NCBI GenBank assembly: GCA_031296105.1
Contig: JARLGJ010000021.1
Coordinates: forward strand, 1-64,000
Source of the DNA: Acidobacteriota bacterium
GTDB lineage: Bacteria > Acidobacteriota > Terriglobia > Terriglobales > Acidobacteriaceae
Direction of reading: 5' to 3'
Length of the DNA: 64,000 bases
Below are positions 1 to 8,379 of the stretch, in pieces (position 1 is the stretch's first letter; every line of letters starts with the position of its first letter). Made by a program: the position numbers and the translations under genes. The notes beneath the pieces are model-generated. The model saw only the letters and a program-made list of their open reading frames with translations. It did not search any database and was not told where the DNA came from.

Positions 1-1172
1 GTAACGTGAATGTCCGTGCTTTGGCCGTTGGCACCTATCGCATCCACAAAAGAACGCTTTACACCCCAGGCGTTGAAGTAATTCCCGGTAAAGTACCCAC
101 CCTGCACATCCATGAACTGAAGGCCGCCGGACCCCGTGTTTACGAAGGAAGAGTTCCGCACGGCAATGTTCTTGTTGAATACGACTCCAGGGTTACCCGC
201 GGACTCAAGCATGAATGCCATTCCGAGCGTGTTGGTAAACATCACGTTGTCCACCGTGATGTTCGCGTTCTGCCCAAGCGCGTGAAGTCCATAAGCGTAG
301 TTCCGGCCATACGGAGAGTTATCTCCCGTGTCCGTCTGGTTTGCCATGTTGCCGTCAATCGTGCAGTTGCGGACGGTCACGTTTGAATTACCGCGCGGGA
401 TTGTCACCACATCCACGCTCGCGCTGTTGGCGATTGTAATGACGGCTTTGCGCGAGACACACTCCAGCGTCATTCCCGATGGCATTGTTAGCGTGGCGGA
501 GCCGGTGTAAGTTCCCTCGGGAATCTTCACCTTGTACACCCCCGCCGCCGCTGCGGTGTTCACCGCTGCCTGCAGCGTGTTAAACCCGCCCGCGTTGTAC
601 TCACCATTCACCACCTCGGTCCACACCACGGTGGCGTTAATGCTGCTCGGCGACTTGCCGCCGATCGGGCCCGGCGTAGCCAGGGCTGCGGCAACCGCCG
701 CCTGCAGCGTGCTCTGCGTTACAAACTGCGCCGCCACGCTCTGCGGCACAACCTTGGCGCGTATCTGCGCCAGCGTGGCCGTCGCCGCCTGCGGAACCAC
801 CCACGTCTCCTCGCTCGTGGTGCCGTCGCTCAACTTGATCGTTGCCCGGTAGTAGCCGCCCGCGGGGGATGCGCCCGCGTTGGGAGCCAGCGGAAGCGAC
901 AGGTTGCCTGCCGCGTCCAGCGTCGTGGTGATTTCGCCCGAGGCCACCGCTAGGCCGTCCACCGTGGTAAAGCCCTGCCAGCGCACCGTTACCGTGCCCT
1001 GCGCCGGAACGCCGTTGGCGCGGTACAGCGTGTCCTGCACCAGCGTTACCTGTGGCGATGCACTCACCGTCCAGGCCAGGGCCGGCGCTGCGGGGACGCT
1101 CATCAGCAGCGCCGCAAAAATCAAAAGCCGCCCGAAAAGGCGGCTCATGTTCGCTTGTGTTTCCAATCTCAT
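1..1172 (-). CDS. Secreted right-handed beta-helix protein (C-terminus cut by window edge)
   Basis: About 390 residues are visible; the frame is still open at the left edge. The ATG at 1172 has an AAAGGA site about 10 nt upstream; an in-frame ATG at 1148 lacks one. The N-terminus reads as a signal peptide: an arginine-containing start, a hydrophobic stretch (LLIFAALLMSVPAAPALA) and an Ala-x-Ala cleavage site. Residues about 35-150 look like an Ig/CBM-like beta domain. From about residue 190 there are regularly spaced coils such as NVTVRNCTIDGN and NITVDNVMFTN, typical of pectate-lyase-like parallel beta-helices. It lies 5 bp after the phosphatase stop, so it is probably co-transcribed. Substrate unknown; polysaccharide binding or cleavage is only a family-level guess. 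Confidence 0.75.
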   Translation of the reverse strand, partial: MRLETQANMSRLFGRLLIFAALLMSVPAAPALAWTVSASPQVTLVQDTLYRANGVPAQGTVTVRWQGFTTVDGLAVASGEITTTLDAAGNLSLPLAPNAGASPAGGYYRATIKLSDGTTSEETWVVPQAATATLAQIRAKVVPQSVAAQFVTQSTLQAAVAAALATPGPIGGKSPSSINATVVWTEVVNGEYNAGGFNTLQAAVNTAAAAGVYKVKIPEGTYTGSATLTMPSGMTLECVSRKAVITIANSASVDVVTIPRGNSNVTVRNCTIDGNMANQTDTGDNSPYGRNYAYGLHALGQNANITVDNVMFTNTLGMAFMLESAGNPGVVFNKNIAVRNSSFVNTGSGGLQFMDVQGGYFTGNYFNAWGVKRSFVDAIGANGQSTDIHV

Positions 1173-1177
1173 CGCTC

Positions 1178-1642
1178 TCAATCCTTTCGGCCCGCCTTCT
1201 CGCGGCCGTACATGCTCAGAAACTTCTCCACGCTGCGCACGTACACCGGCGCAAAGTCCACCACATACCGCTTCGTCTGGATCAATTTCTTTGCTTCCTC
1301 CAACGGATGTCCCAGCGCGCCCATCACCGCCAGGGCCATCATCGGCGCCCGGTGCACGCCGGCCGCGCAGTGTATGAACAGCTTTGCCTGCGGCTCCCGC
1401 AAGGCTTGCAGCGCAAACTTCACGCCGCGTTCGAAGATCGCCGGATGCTTCGGCTCAAAGTCGTCGTCCACCGGATTCCACAGCACCGCAACGCCTGCCT
1501 GCCGGCCCAGTTCCGTGTCGTCAAACTCCATCTGCATGTCGATGATGTGGGTGACTCCGGCGCGCGCGACCTCCTGCATCCGTTCTTCAATCCAGATCGC
1601 GCCGCCCACGGCTACCCGCTCCGTCACCCACGTTAAATCCAT
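1178..1642 (-). CDS. Dual-specificity/tyrosine phosphatase family protein
   Basis: A 154-residue cytoplasmic protein with the cysteine phosphatase signature HCAAGVHRAP, the C-x5-R loop being C92 to R98. Acidic residues D59-D61 could supply the general acid. The length matches small dual-specificity phosphatases, which remove phosphate from Tyr or Ser/Thr residues or from other phosphoesters. The ATG at 1642 overlaps the upstream stop (TGATG), so translation is probably coupled to the lysine-rich protein. A TTG one codon upstream is an alternative start. The physiological substrate cannot be told from sequence; the neighbours (a lysine-rich protein and a secreted beta-helix protein) give no pathway. 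Confidence 0.8.
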   Translation of the reverse strand: MDLTWVTERVAVGGAIWIEERMQEVARAGVTHIIDMQMEFDDTELGRQAGVAVLWNPVDDDFEPKHPAIFERGVKFALQALREPQAKLFIHCAAGVHRAPMMALAVMGALGHPLEEAKKLIQTKRYVVDFAPVYVRSVEKFLSMYGREKAGRKD

Positions 1643-2217
1643 CAACCGTTCCCTTCAGTTTTCCCTGTGTCCGTTGCGGCGTTGCCTGCTGTCTCTTGTT
1701 CCGCTTCGTCCAGTTTCTGCAACACCAGTTTAGCCCAGGGTTCCCCTTTTTCCTTCGCCTGGTGCTCGCCGTCGAACATGTGCTTGGCCCCGCTGATTTC
1801 CAGAATCGTCTTCGCGTGCGTGCAACTGCCGCCTTCGGCCTTCTGCACCATCCTGTCCACGATGGTGGGCAAGTGATCCTTGATCGTCTTTCGCACCTTG
1901 GCGAACGGATTGCCCTTGTGCGGCTTCGGTTTCTTGTCGCCGCCGGTTTCAGCTTCCTGGGCTGTTTGTTGTTTGCTGCGTGGCTTGGGTTGCGCCCGCT
2001 TCTTCGGCGGCTTCCTCGGTTTGCGGTTTGCCGGTTTCTTCTTGCCTGGTTTCCGGGTTACCTTTTTTTTGTCCTTGGACTTTGTTTCGCCGCCTGTTAA
2101 CTTCTCGCCGTCTGTCTGCTGTGTAATTGCCTCATCCACCCTCTCGTTCGTCGCCACCGCCCCCTTCTTGCTCTGGCCGTTTTCTGCCCCCCATAAGTTC
2201 AGAATATCAATTTGCAC
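1642..2217 (-). CDS. Lysine-rich hypothetical protein
   Basis: 191 residues if the GTG at 2217 is used; the start is uncertain because several GTG codons follow. Roughly residues 40-105 are extremely rich in Lys, Pro and Arg (runs such as KKPANRKPRKPPKKR) and should be disordered and nucleic-acid binding. The C-terminal part, about 105-175, is a more ordinary alpha-helical segment (VDRMVQKAEGGSCTHAK). I recognise no family. It is the first gene of a trio with the phosphatase and the beta-helix protein, overlapping the phosphatase start by one base. A small phage-type or DNA-packaging protein is possible, but nothing else in the neighbourhood is phage-like. Confidence 0.55.
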   Translation of the reverse strand: MQIDILNLWGAENGQSKKGAVATNERVDEAITQQTDGEKLTGGETKSKDKKKVTRKPGKKKPANRKPRKPPKKRAQPKPRSKQQTAQEAETGGDKKPKPHKGNPFAKVRKTIKDHLPTIVDRMVQKAEGGSCTHAKTILEISGAKHMFDGEHQAKEKGEPWAKLVLQKLDEAEQETAGNAATDTGKTEGNG

Positions 2218-2348
2218 CCCCCCATACCCTCACCCCGAGGCACATTTATATTTGCCGTAATATCATCGAGTTATACGGAAAGTGACACTTTTTGCCTCTT
2301 GACAACCTTTTTTTGTCTCCTGTTTTTGGGCCATTTTGAGGTCGAAAT

Positions 2349-2377
2349 AGCCCTTCCCACGGCAGGGAAGGGCTTTT
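2349..2377 (-). terminator. Rho-independent-like hairpin after the LolA-like gene
   Basis: Perfect 10-bp inverted repeat AGCCCTTCCC / GGGAAGGGCT with a 6-nt loop, 41 bp past the stop of the minus-strand gene ending at 2418. The tail is only weakly T-rich on either strand, so efficiency is uncertain. The rest of 2218-2417 shows nothing else recognisable. Confidence 0.6.
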
Positions 2378-2417
2378 GGGGTAGGTTCGCAGGCCGGTAA
2401 CATGCGTTGCCGCCGAG

Positions 2418-3254
2418 TTACTTTTTCTTATCTTTCTCCGGAGAAGGAGTGGTTTCGTCCTTCACCTCTTCGCCGCCGAACAGCACGCGCGTTTTGGCGC
2501 CAAAGCGCTTGTAGTTTTCGTATTTCACCACCTGGCGTATGTGCACGTCTTCCATGGTGAAGTGCAGGGTGTCGTCCACCTTGGTGTACGTGGGGAACCA
2601 GTACGCGCCGTCGACTTGCTCGCGCCAGGTGGTAAAGCGCGGAAACAGGTTCTCCTCGCCTTTTTTCGGTTTACGCAGGTCGGGCACGTTTTTGCCGTAG
2701 GTCTTCACAATCTGGTAGTCGTGGTCGTCCACCCAGATGCGCCCTTCAAAGTAGCGCTTGCCCTTTTCCATCTGCTTTGGAGAGATGTCGAAGACGTAGC
2801 AGTTCAGTTCGTCTTCCTGCTGCTGTCCCAGGTACAGCACGTTGTAGAGTCCCACGTCGTCGGAGGTCATGGTGAACGGCATGCGCTTCTCGATGTCGTC
2901 CAGGTCCTCCTGCGTCATCTCAATGCGCGAGAGCGTGTTCTGCGGCGCGTACTTGATATTCTGCAGGCGCCGTCCGCGCTCGTCGAAGACCACGTCGAAC
3001 ACCTGCATGTATTCGCCGTCCACGCTGTTGCCCTCCAGCGTCTGCACCCGCACCGTCTGCGTCCAGGTGTACTGCTCGCGCGCGGTTTTAAACGCCTTCT
3101 CCTTGGCGGCAAACTTCTGGATCAGGTCGTTGACCGTGATGCCCGTGGGATCGACCCGGTGCAGCGGGCCTTCACCCTCCTGCGCCGAGGCCGCCGCGGC
3201 ACACAGCAACAGAGCCAGCAGCGTGCGCAGGGTCAAGTGGAGATAGGGTTTCAT
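2418..3254 (-). CDS. Secreted LolA-like (outer-membrane lipoprotein-sorting fold) protein
   Basis: 278 residues from an ATG at 3254 with AAGGAG six bases upstream; the open frame extends further but without signal-peptide logic. Residues 1-25 are a clear Sec signal peptide ending Ala-Ser-Ala. The mature part has alternating beta-strand patterns (YTWTQTVRVQTL, YWFPTYTKVDDTLHF), a pattern typical of LolA/LppX-like half-barrels, and ends in a charged Glu/Lys tail. It probably acts in the periplasm or is secreted. A second protein of similar design is encoded at 15945-16805. It is monocistronic and divergent from the aldo/keto reductase. The exact function, lipid or lipoprotein carriage versus surface protein, is unknown. 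Confidence 0.65.
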   Translation of the reverse strand: MKPYLHLTLRTLLALLLCAAAASAQEGEGPLHRVDPTGITVNDLIQKFAAKEKAFKTAREQYTWTQTVRVQTLEGNSVDGEYMQVFDVVFDERGRRLQNIKYAPQNTLSRIEMTQEDLDDIEKRMPFTMTSDDVGLYNVLYLGQQQEDELNCYVFDISPKQMEKGKRYFEGRIWVDDHDYQIVKTYGKNVPDLRKPKKGEENLFPRFTTWREQVDGAYWFPTYTKVDDTLHFTMEDVHIRQVVKYENYKRFGAKTRVLFGGEEVKDETTPSPEKDKKK

Positions 3255-3447
3255 ATCGCTCCTTGTTCGCGAACTTATTCTGCCACGCGGGCCGCCGCGC
3301 GCGGCAACCGTTTGGAAAACAGGCAAGCAGAGAATGGCCGCAAATTCCCGCCGCCGCGCGCACCGCAATGCGGGAAGCCGTTATTTTCCCGCCCATGTGC
3401 ACCGAATCGCCGCCCGGCACATCATAAGGGAGAGAGGAATTTCCGCC

Positions 3448-4398
3448 ATGAAACTTAGAGAGCTTGGCCGCAGTGGTATTCAGGTGCCGGCGTTGTGCTT
3501 CGGTGGCAACGTCTTCGGCTGGACGGTGGATGAAACCCGCAGCTTTGCGCTGCTGGACGCGCTTGTGGACGCGGGCTTGAACTTTGTGGATACCGCCGAC
3601 ATTTACTCCACCTGGGTTCCGGGCCACCAGGGCGGCGAGTCGGAGACGATCCTGGGCCGCTGGTTTGCCGCGCGCAAAAACCGCGCGAAAGTTGTGCTGG
3701 CCACCAAGGTGGGCATGCCGATGGGCGAGGGCGGCAAGGGCAAAACCAGCCTGTCGAAGAAGTACATTCTGCAAGAGGCCGAGGCCAGCCTGCGACGGTT
3801 GCAAACCGACTATATCGACTTATATCAATCTCATCGCGACGATCCCGATACGCCGCAGGAAGAAACGCTGGAGGCCTATGCCGAACTGATCAAGGCCGGC
3901 AAGGTGCGGGCCATCGGCTGCTCCAACTTCACGGCCGAGCGCATCGAGTCCTCGCTGGCAATCAGCGCGCAGCACAATCTGCCGTGCTACGAGACGGCGC
4001 AGCCGGAGTACAACCTGTACGACCGCGCGGGCTTCGAGGAGAAGATCGAAGGCGTCTGCGCCGGGCACGGCATCGGCGTGATTCCCTACTACTCGCTGGC
4101 CAGCGGCTTCCTCAGCGGCAAGTACCGCTCGGAAAAGGAAATCGAAGGCCGTCCGCGCGCGGGCACCTTGAAGCGCTACTTCAATGAGCGTGGCACGCGC
4201 GTGCTGTCCGCCCTGGACGAGGCGGCGAAGGAATTGCACGCCACTCCGGCGCAGATCTCGCTGGCCTGGCTGATGCAAAGACCCGCACTGGTGGCTCCCA
4301 TTGCCAGCGCCACCACGGTGGAGCAGTTGCAGGAACTGGTTGGCGCCGTGAACCTTGAACTGCCGACGAGCGTGGTGGAGAAGTTGGAAAAGGCGTAG
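3448..4398 (+). CDS. Aldo/keto reductase
   Basis: 316 residues from an ATG at 3448 preceded by AGAGGAA. It has the (beta/alpha)8 aldo/keto reductase pattern with the catalytic tetrad D48, Y53 (in DTADIY), K87 (ATKVG) and H129 (QSHRDD), and the NADPH-binding end (SNF, then Gln-x-x-x-Asn strand motifs). The family reduces aldehydes and ketones with NADPH in the cytoplasm. The insertion after Y53 (STWVPGHQGG) resembles the YghZ/Tas-like group rather than the shorter 2,5-diketogluconate reductases. It stands 60 bp upstream of mqnE on the same strand but has no known link to that pathway. Substrate unknown. Confidence 0.88.
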   Translation: MKLRELGRSGIQVPALCFGGNVFGWTVDETRSFALLDALVDAGLNFVDTADIYSTWVPGHQGGESETILGRWFAARKNRAKVVLATKVGMPMGEGGKGKTSLSKKYILQEAEASLRRLQTDYIDLYQSHRDDPDTPQEETLEAYAELIKAGKVRAIGCSNFTAERIESSLAISAQHNLPCYETAQPEYNLYDRAGFEEKIEGVCAGHGIGVIPYYSLASGFLSGKYRSEKEIEGRPRAGTLKRYFNERGTRVLSALDEAAKELHATPAQISLAWLMQRPALVAPIASATTVEQLQELVGAVNLELPTSVVEKLEKA

Positions 4399-4458
4399 AG
4401 CAACCTTGCGACCTTAGCCCATCCCCATTGCACCGCGAAGTTGATATCATAGGAATCT

Positions 4459-5613
4459 ATGGCGGAAGTACAGGTTCCGGCCCCTGCCGGAAGACACGAG
4501 TTTTCGACCGACGATGCGCGGCTGAAGCGCATTTACGAAAAGGTGATGGCCCAGGAGCGCCTCGACGAGAGTGACGCGCTAGCTCTTTATCGCACGCATG
4601 ACATGCTGGCTCTCGGCTGGCTGGCCAACCACGTGCGCGAGCGCATGCACGGCGACGTCACCTACTTCAACGTGAACCGGCACATCAACTACACCAACGT
4701 GTGCGTGGCCAATTGCCGCCTCTGCGCCTTCGGACGCAAGAAGGGCACGGATGGCTCCTATACCATGGACCTCGACGAGGTCTTCCGCACGGCGGCCTCC
4801 GGCTACTCGGAGGCGGTGACGGAGTTCCACATTGTCGGCGGACTGCATCCCGACCTGCCGCTGAAGTACTTTACCGACGCGCTCCGCGGCCTCAAGCAGC
4901 GCTATCCGCAGGTGCATCTCAAGGGCTTCACCATGGTGGAGATCGCCTTCTTTGCCAAGCTGAACAAGATGACCACGCGCGAAGTGCTGATCAAGCTGAA
5001 GGAAGCCGGGCTGGATTCGATGCCGGGCGGCGGCGCGGAGATCTTCAGCGCGCGCGTGCGCTCCATCATCTGCGATCACAAGATCGACGGCAACGAGTGG
5101 CTGGAGGTGGCGCGCGAGGCGCACTCGCTCGGCATCAAAAGCAACGCCACCATGCTGTACGGACACATCGAGGACGAAGAGGATCGCGTCGATCACCTGC
5201 TGAAGCTGCGCGCTTTGCAGGATGAGACGCACGGCTTCCAGACGTTCATCGGTCTCTCGTTTCATCCCGACCACACCGTGTTGCAGCACCTTCCCTGGAC
5301 CACCGGCGTGCTGGATCTGAAGCAGATTGCCGTGGCCCGCCTGGTGCTGGACAACTTCCCGCACATCAAGGCCTACTGGCAAATGCTGACGCCGAAGATC
5401 GCACAGATTGCGCTGCGCTTTGGCGCCGACGATCTGGACGGCACGGTAGTGGAAGAAAAAATCTATCACGACGCCGGAGCCACCACGCCGCAGGGATTGA
5501 CCCGCCAGGACCTGGTGCGGCTCATTGAAGCCGCCGGCCGCGTGGCCGTGGAGCGCGATACGCTTTATCACCAGGTGACGCGCACGGCCACTTCGGTGAC
5601 GGTGAACGCGTAG
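4459..5613 (+). CDS. mqnE: Aminofutalosine synthase (radical SAM, menaquinone pathway)
   Basis: 384 residues with the radical-SAM cluster motif C-x3-C-x2-C in NVCVANCRLCAF and the PGGGAEIF segment seen in MqnE/MqnC/CofG relatives. MqnE joins 3-(1-carboxyvinyloxy)benzoate and S-adenosylmethionine to make 6-amino-6-deoxyfutalosine, the second step of the futalosine route to menaquinone. Length and the run around SARVRSIICDHK favour MqnE over the dehypoxanthine cyclase MqnC, which is a close paralogue and the main alternative. It is followed by a strong terminator, so it is probably the last gene of its unit. Menaquinone would be the electron acceptor of the Nuo complex encoded later in the window. 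Confidence 0.85.
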   Translation: MAEVQVPAPAGRHEFSTDDARLKRIYEKVMAQERLDESDALALYRTHDMLALGWLANHVRERMHGDVTYFNVNRHINYTNVCVANCRLCAFGRKKGTDGSYTMDLDEVFRTAASGYSEAVTEFHIVGGLHPDLPLKYFTDALRGLKQRYPQVHLKGFTMVEIAFFAKLNKMTTREVLIKLKEAGLDSMPGGGAEIFSARVRSIICDHKIDGNEWLEVAREAHSLGIKSNATMLYGHIEDEEDRVDHLLKLRALQDETHGFQTFIGLSFHPDHTVLQHLPWTTGVLDLKQIAVARLVLDNFPHIKAYWQMLTPKIAQIALRFGADDLDGTVVEEKIYHDAGATTPQGLTRQDLVRLIEAAGRVAVERDTLYHQVTRTATSVTVNA

Positions 5614-5643
5614 CAATTGGCTTGCCGCCACGGGCAGTATGCG

Positions 5644-5673
5644 AACCGCTCTCCTTCGGGAGAGCGGTTTTTT
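5644..5673 (+). terminator. Rho-independent terminator after mqnE
   Basis: Perfect 11-bp stem AACCGCTCTCC / GGAGAGCGGTT closed by a TTCG tetraloop and followed by a T run, 30 bp after the mqnE stop. Confidence 0.93.
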
Positions 5674-5862
5674 GTACCGCGCAAAACGGAAAACTTCAAG
5701 CAGGAAAAGAGATTTGCGGAGAGGTCATTCCCGTCGTGGCGTGATTGTTACTTTCGAGGAAGCCCTCCTGCGGTTTTCGCTTGCCTCTTTGTTCGGGAGT
5801 GATAGATTGCACGGTTCAGGACCGTACCTGCGAAAGGCATCGATCATTTACGAGGCAAGCAG

Positions 5863-6915
5863 ATGAACGTCCATATCACGTACAAGCTGGATAAATCTCC
5901 TTCCGTCGAACAACTCCTGCAAACTCAACTGGAAAAACTCACAACGCGGCTTCGGGTGTTCAATCCGGACATGGTGTCGCTGCGCGGCGTTTTGGAGGAA
6001 GCGCCGAAGAACGGCTACACCGTGGCGTTGAATTTGAAATTGCCGGCCGGGCAGATGAGCGTGAAGGCCGCGGCTGACCTGTTGCCCACGGCCCTGCGCA
6101 CGGCCTTTGACGACCTGACGCAGCAGTTGCGCAAGCACAAGGAACACCTGCGCAATACCTATCGCTATCCACGCATGCGCGGCGACGAACGCTCGCGCGT
6201 GGAGCGCACCGCAGCCTTTGAGAGCACGGTGGCGGCCATCCTGCCGGAGAAGATCAGCAGCAGCGATGTGACCGGCTTTGTGGACGCCAACCTGGAGCGT
6301 CTGCGCGGCTACGTGGAGCGTGAACTGCGCCAGCGCCGCGACCAGGGACAGCGCCGCCTGGTGCAGGTGAGTGTGGAAGAGGTCATCGACGAAGCCGTGG
6401 CCTCGGCCCTGGACGAGCATCGTCCGCGGCCGGAAAAGATTGCGCTGGAGCCGTGGCTCTACCGCCTGTCGCGCTCGGCCATGGACCGCCTGGCGAACCA
6501 GATGGATGACGACCCGGTGCGCCTGCAGGAGCAGGAGACGAAGATTTTTCCCGACGTCAACGACGACGAGATGCGGCAGTACTACCTGCCGGAGGAGCGC
6601 ATCAGCAACGAGGACATCATCGCCGACCGCCATGCCAGCACGCCGGAGGATGAAGCCTCGCGCATGGAACTGATGACGATGGTGGAGCGCGCGCTGCGCT
6701 ATGCCACGCCGGAACAGCGCGAGGCCTTTCTGCTGGCTACGCTGGAAGGCTTCCGCCCGGCGGAGATTGCCACCATCATGGATCGCACGGTGGAGCAGGT
6801 GCAGGAGGACGTGCGCCATGCGCGTCTGCATTTGCGGCGGGCGCTGCAAGCGGCGGGCGAGCATCGCTTGAAGCCTACCGAGCGCGCGCAGTGGCCCACC
6901 GAGCAGAGGGCGTAA
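5863..6915 (+). CDS. HPF/RaiA-like ribosome-hibernation domain fused to a sigma-70-like module
   Basis: 350 residues. Residues 1 to about 100 fit the S30AE fold of hibernation factors: a beta-alpha-beta-beta-beta-alpha pattern ending in QQLRKHKEHLRN, matching the basic C-terminal helix that lies in the 30S channel. After a linker, about 140-215 resembles sigma region 2 (EEVIDEAVASAL, then PWLYRLSRSAMDRL). Residues about 280-328 are a region-4 helix-turn-helix (ATPEQREAFLL, EGFRPAEIATIMDRTVEQVQ). An acidic segment (215-270) separates the two sigma-like parts. It is monocistronic between two strong terminators, with GAGG 9 nt before ATG. A frame error joining two genes is unlikely because the frame is continuous and the linker is coding-like. 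Coupling of translation arrest to transcription is inference. Confidence 0.75.
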   Translation: MNVHITYKLDKSPSVEQLLQTQLEKLTTRLRVFNPDMVSLRGVLEEAPKNGYTVALNLKLPAGQMSVKAAADLLPTALRTAFDDLTQQLRKHKEHLRNTYRYPRMRGDERSRVERTAAFESTVAAILPEKISSSDVTGFVDANLERLRGYVERELRQRRDQGQRRLVQVSVEEVIDEAVASALDEHRPRPEKIALEPWLYRLSRSAMDRLANQMDDDPVRLQEQETKIFPDVNDDEMRQYYLPEERISNEDIIADRHASTPEDEASRMELMTMVERALRYATPEQREAFLLATLEGFRPAEIATIMDRTVEQVQEDVRHARLHLRRALQAAGEHRLKPTERAQWPTEQRA

Positions 6916-6928
6916 CCAGAACGCAAAG

Positions 6929-6975
6929 GCCCGGAGTTGACGGCGGAGAAATTCCGCGCGGCTCCGGGCTTTTTT
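6929..6975 (+). terminator. Terminator after the HPF-sigma fusion gene
   Basis: Stem GCCCGGAG / CTCCGGGC enclosing a smaller inner stem, followed directly by TTTTTT, 13 bp after the stop. Confidence 0.85.
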
Positions 6976-7003
6976 ACGCGCGTGATAGGGGCATGGAGCG
7001 GGC

Positions 7004-7046
7004 TTCCCACCCTATCGCGCACAGATCGCGCGATAAGGGTGGGGCA
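7004..7046. repeat. Palindromic repeat, family B copy 1
   Basis: TTCCCACC start, a stem ATCGCGC / GCGCGAT and a GGTGGGGCA end. It shares its ends but not its stem with the copies at 14171 and 14232, the stem bases having changed on both arms. Intergenic between the fusion-gene terminator and the sigma factor gene. Confidence 0.7.
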
Positions 7047-7079
7047 ACCCCTTTAGGGTGACAGCGTAAAAGCAACGGT

Positions 7080-7130
7080 CCCAGGTTAGCTCGCGTTGCT
7101 CATCCCAGGTTCGCGAGCAACGCGGGCTAA
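7080..7130. repeat. Palindromic repeat, family C copy 1 (CCCAGGTT type)
   Basis: CCCAGGTT occurs twice. The arms TTAGCTCGCGTTGCTC and GAGCAACGCGGGCTAA can pair. The same CCCAGGTT / AACCTGGG ends recur at 15812 and 15883. Confidence 0.6.
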
Positions 7131-7296
7131 GGAGACTCTGATCAAGTCGGAAGCTGTCAGGGCACGGCTTCAGCCGTGCCGTAAAAGCCGCAAGAATTCA
7201 CGGGCTTCAGCCCCTGAGGAAATCGCTCCCTCAGCGGCTGAAGCCGCAGCATCTTGCTTTGATTGAATGGCACGACTAAAGTCGTGCCCTGACAAA
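7131..7296. repeat. Structured repeat, family A copy 1 (shorter, diverged)
   Basis: The core 7155-7294 begins TGTCAGGGCACG and ends CGTGCCCTGACA, itself an inverted repeat. Inside are nested hairpins (GGCACGGCTTCAGCCGTGCC and GGCTTCAGCC types). The flank GGAGACTCTGATCAAGTCGG matches the end of copy 3. It lies just downstream of the minus-strand sigma gene and could terminate it. 7297-7365 holds nothing else I recognise. Confidence 0.75.
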
Positions 7297-7365
7297 ATCC
7301 TTCAGCATCGGAATTTTTCCGTAGCTGGTGCAGCCGGACCCTGACAAAACAGTGGTGAAGGTACC

Positions 7366-8223
7366 TTACAGCACGCGCGAGAGCAGTTGCGCGGCGCGGC
7401 GCGGGCCCAGCAGGTCGCGCAGATGGACCAGGGCCTTGGCGTGAATCTGCGAGACGCGCGATTCGGTTTTGCCAATCGACTTGGCGATGCGCGCCATGGT
7501 GCGCTCCTGGAAGTAATACATGGTCAGCACGGTGGCTTCGTCGCGCGGCAGTTGAGCAATGAACTGCTGCAACTCACGCGCGGACTCGTGGCGATGGCAC
7601 ACGGCGTCGGGGCGCTCCTCGGGATTGCCGGCGATGCTCTCCTGAATGGAGAGGCGCTCGCCGTCTTCCTGCGGCTCAAAATCCACTTCCTGCAAATCCT
7701 GCACGGCCAGGGCAAATTCGTAGTAGCTGTTCAGGTCCATGCCCATGTGTTCGGCCACTTCATCGCTGGTGGGGCGGCGTCCCAGGCGGCGTTCCAGCTC
7801 GCGGTTGGCGTTGTCCAGCTTTTGCTGCCGGGTGCGGAAGTAGCGCGAGGCCCAGTCGAGTTCGCGCAGGCTGTCGAAGATGGCGCCGGTGATGCGGATG
7901 CGCGCGTACTGGCGGAAGGGCAGGTTGCGGCTGGGACCGAAGCGCCGGGCGGCGTCCACCAGGCCGATGCTGCCGGCCTGGATCAGGTCGTCGAGTTGCA
8001 CCGAGGGCGGCAGGCGGCGCAGAATGCCGCGCGCCACCATCTTCACATCCTCCAGATGACTCACCACAAGATCGTGCTGCTCTTCCAGGGAAAGGCTGTT
8101 GGGAGGCGCTTCGGAGACGGGTGCGGCAGCCGCTTCAGCGGCGCAGGTTTCCTCAAGCGGCTCGGCGAGTGAAGAAAAAATGGAAGGCACCGGTGGCTCT
8201 GGATTGATTTGCGATGTGGCCAC
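7366..8223 (-). CDS. FliA/WhiG-family (sigma-28-like) RNA polymerase sigma factor
   Basis: 285 residues; GTG start with AAAGGA 7 nt upstream. After about 45 disordered Ala/Pro/Glu-rich residues come sigma region 2 (LDDLIQAGSIGLVDAARRF, then FRQYARIRITGAIFDSLRELDW, the FliA hallmark), region 3 (LERRLGRRPTSDEVAEHMGM) and region 4 with a helix-turn-helix (ERTMARIAKSIGKTESRVSQIHAKAL). Such factors direct motility or developmental regulons and are usually held by anti-sigma factors. No flagellar gene or FlgM-like partner is nearby. It is monocistronic, with a family A repeat about 70 bp beyond its stop and another about 155 bp upstream of its start. Confidence 0.88.
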   Translation of the reverse strand: MATSQINPEPPVPSIFSSLAEPLEETCAAEAAAAPVSEAPPNSLSLEEQHDLVVSHLEDVKMVARGILRRLPPSVQLDDLIQAGSIGLVDAARRFGPSRNLPFRQYARIRITGAIFDSLRELDWASRYFRTRQQKLDNANRELERRLGRRPTSDEVAEHMGMDLNSYYEFALAVQDLQEVDFEPQEDGERLSIQESIAGNPEERPDAVCHRHESARELQQFIAQLPRDEATVLTMYYFQERTMARIAKSIGKTESRVSQIHAKALVHLRDLLGPRRAAQLLSRVL

Positions 8224-8379
8224 GTCGGTCCTTTCCCTCCGGGCGGAGTACGGCCTCAGCCCGGATGAACTGCTTGCGGGGACAAATGCCCTTACCGGAG
8301 TTATCGGCAGCAGGAAAGGAAACTTGAGGAAGGCGCTGTCCGGAGGGGCAGCGAAGAACTGGGGAAAGTAACTTTAAGG

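Noticed and set aside
2541..3458. A 305-codon plus-strand frame opposite the secreted LolA-like gene
   Set aside because: No ribosome-binding site or motifs. The minus-strand gene has a signal peptide and a good start.
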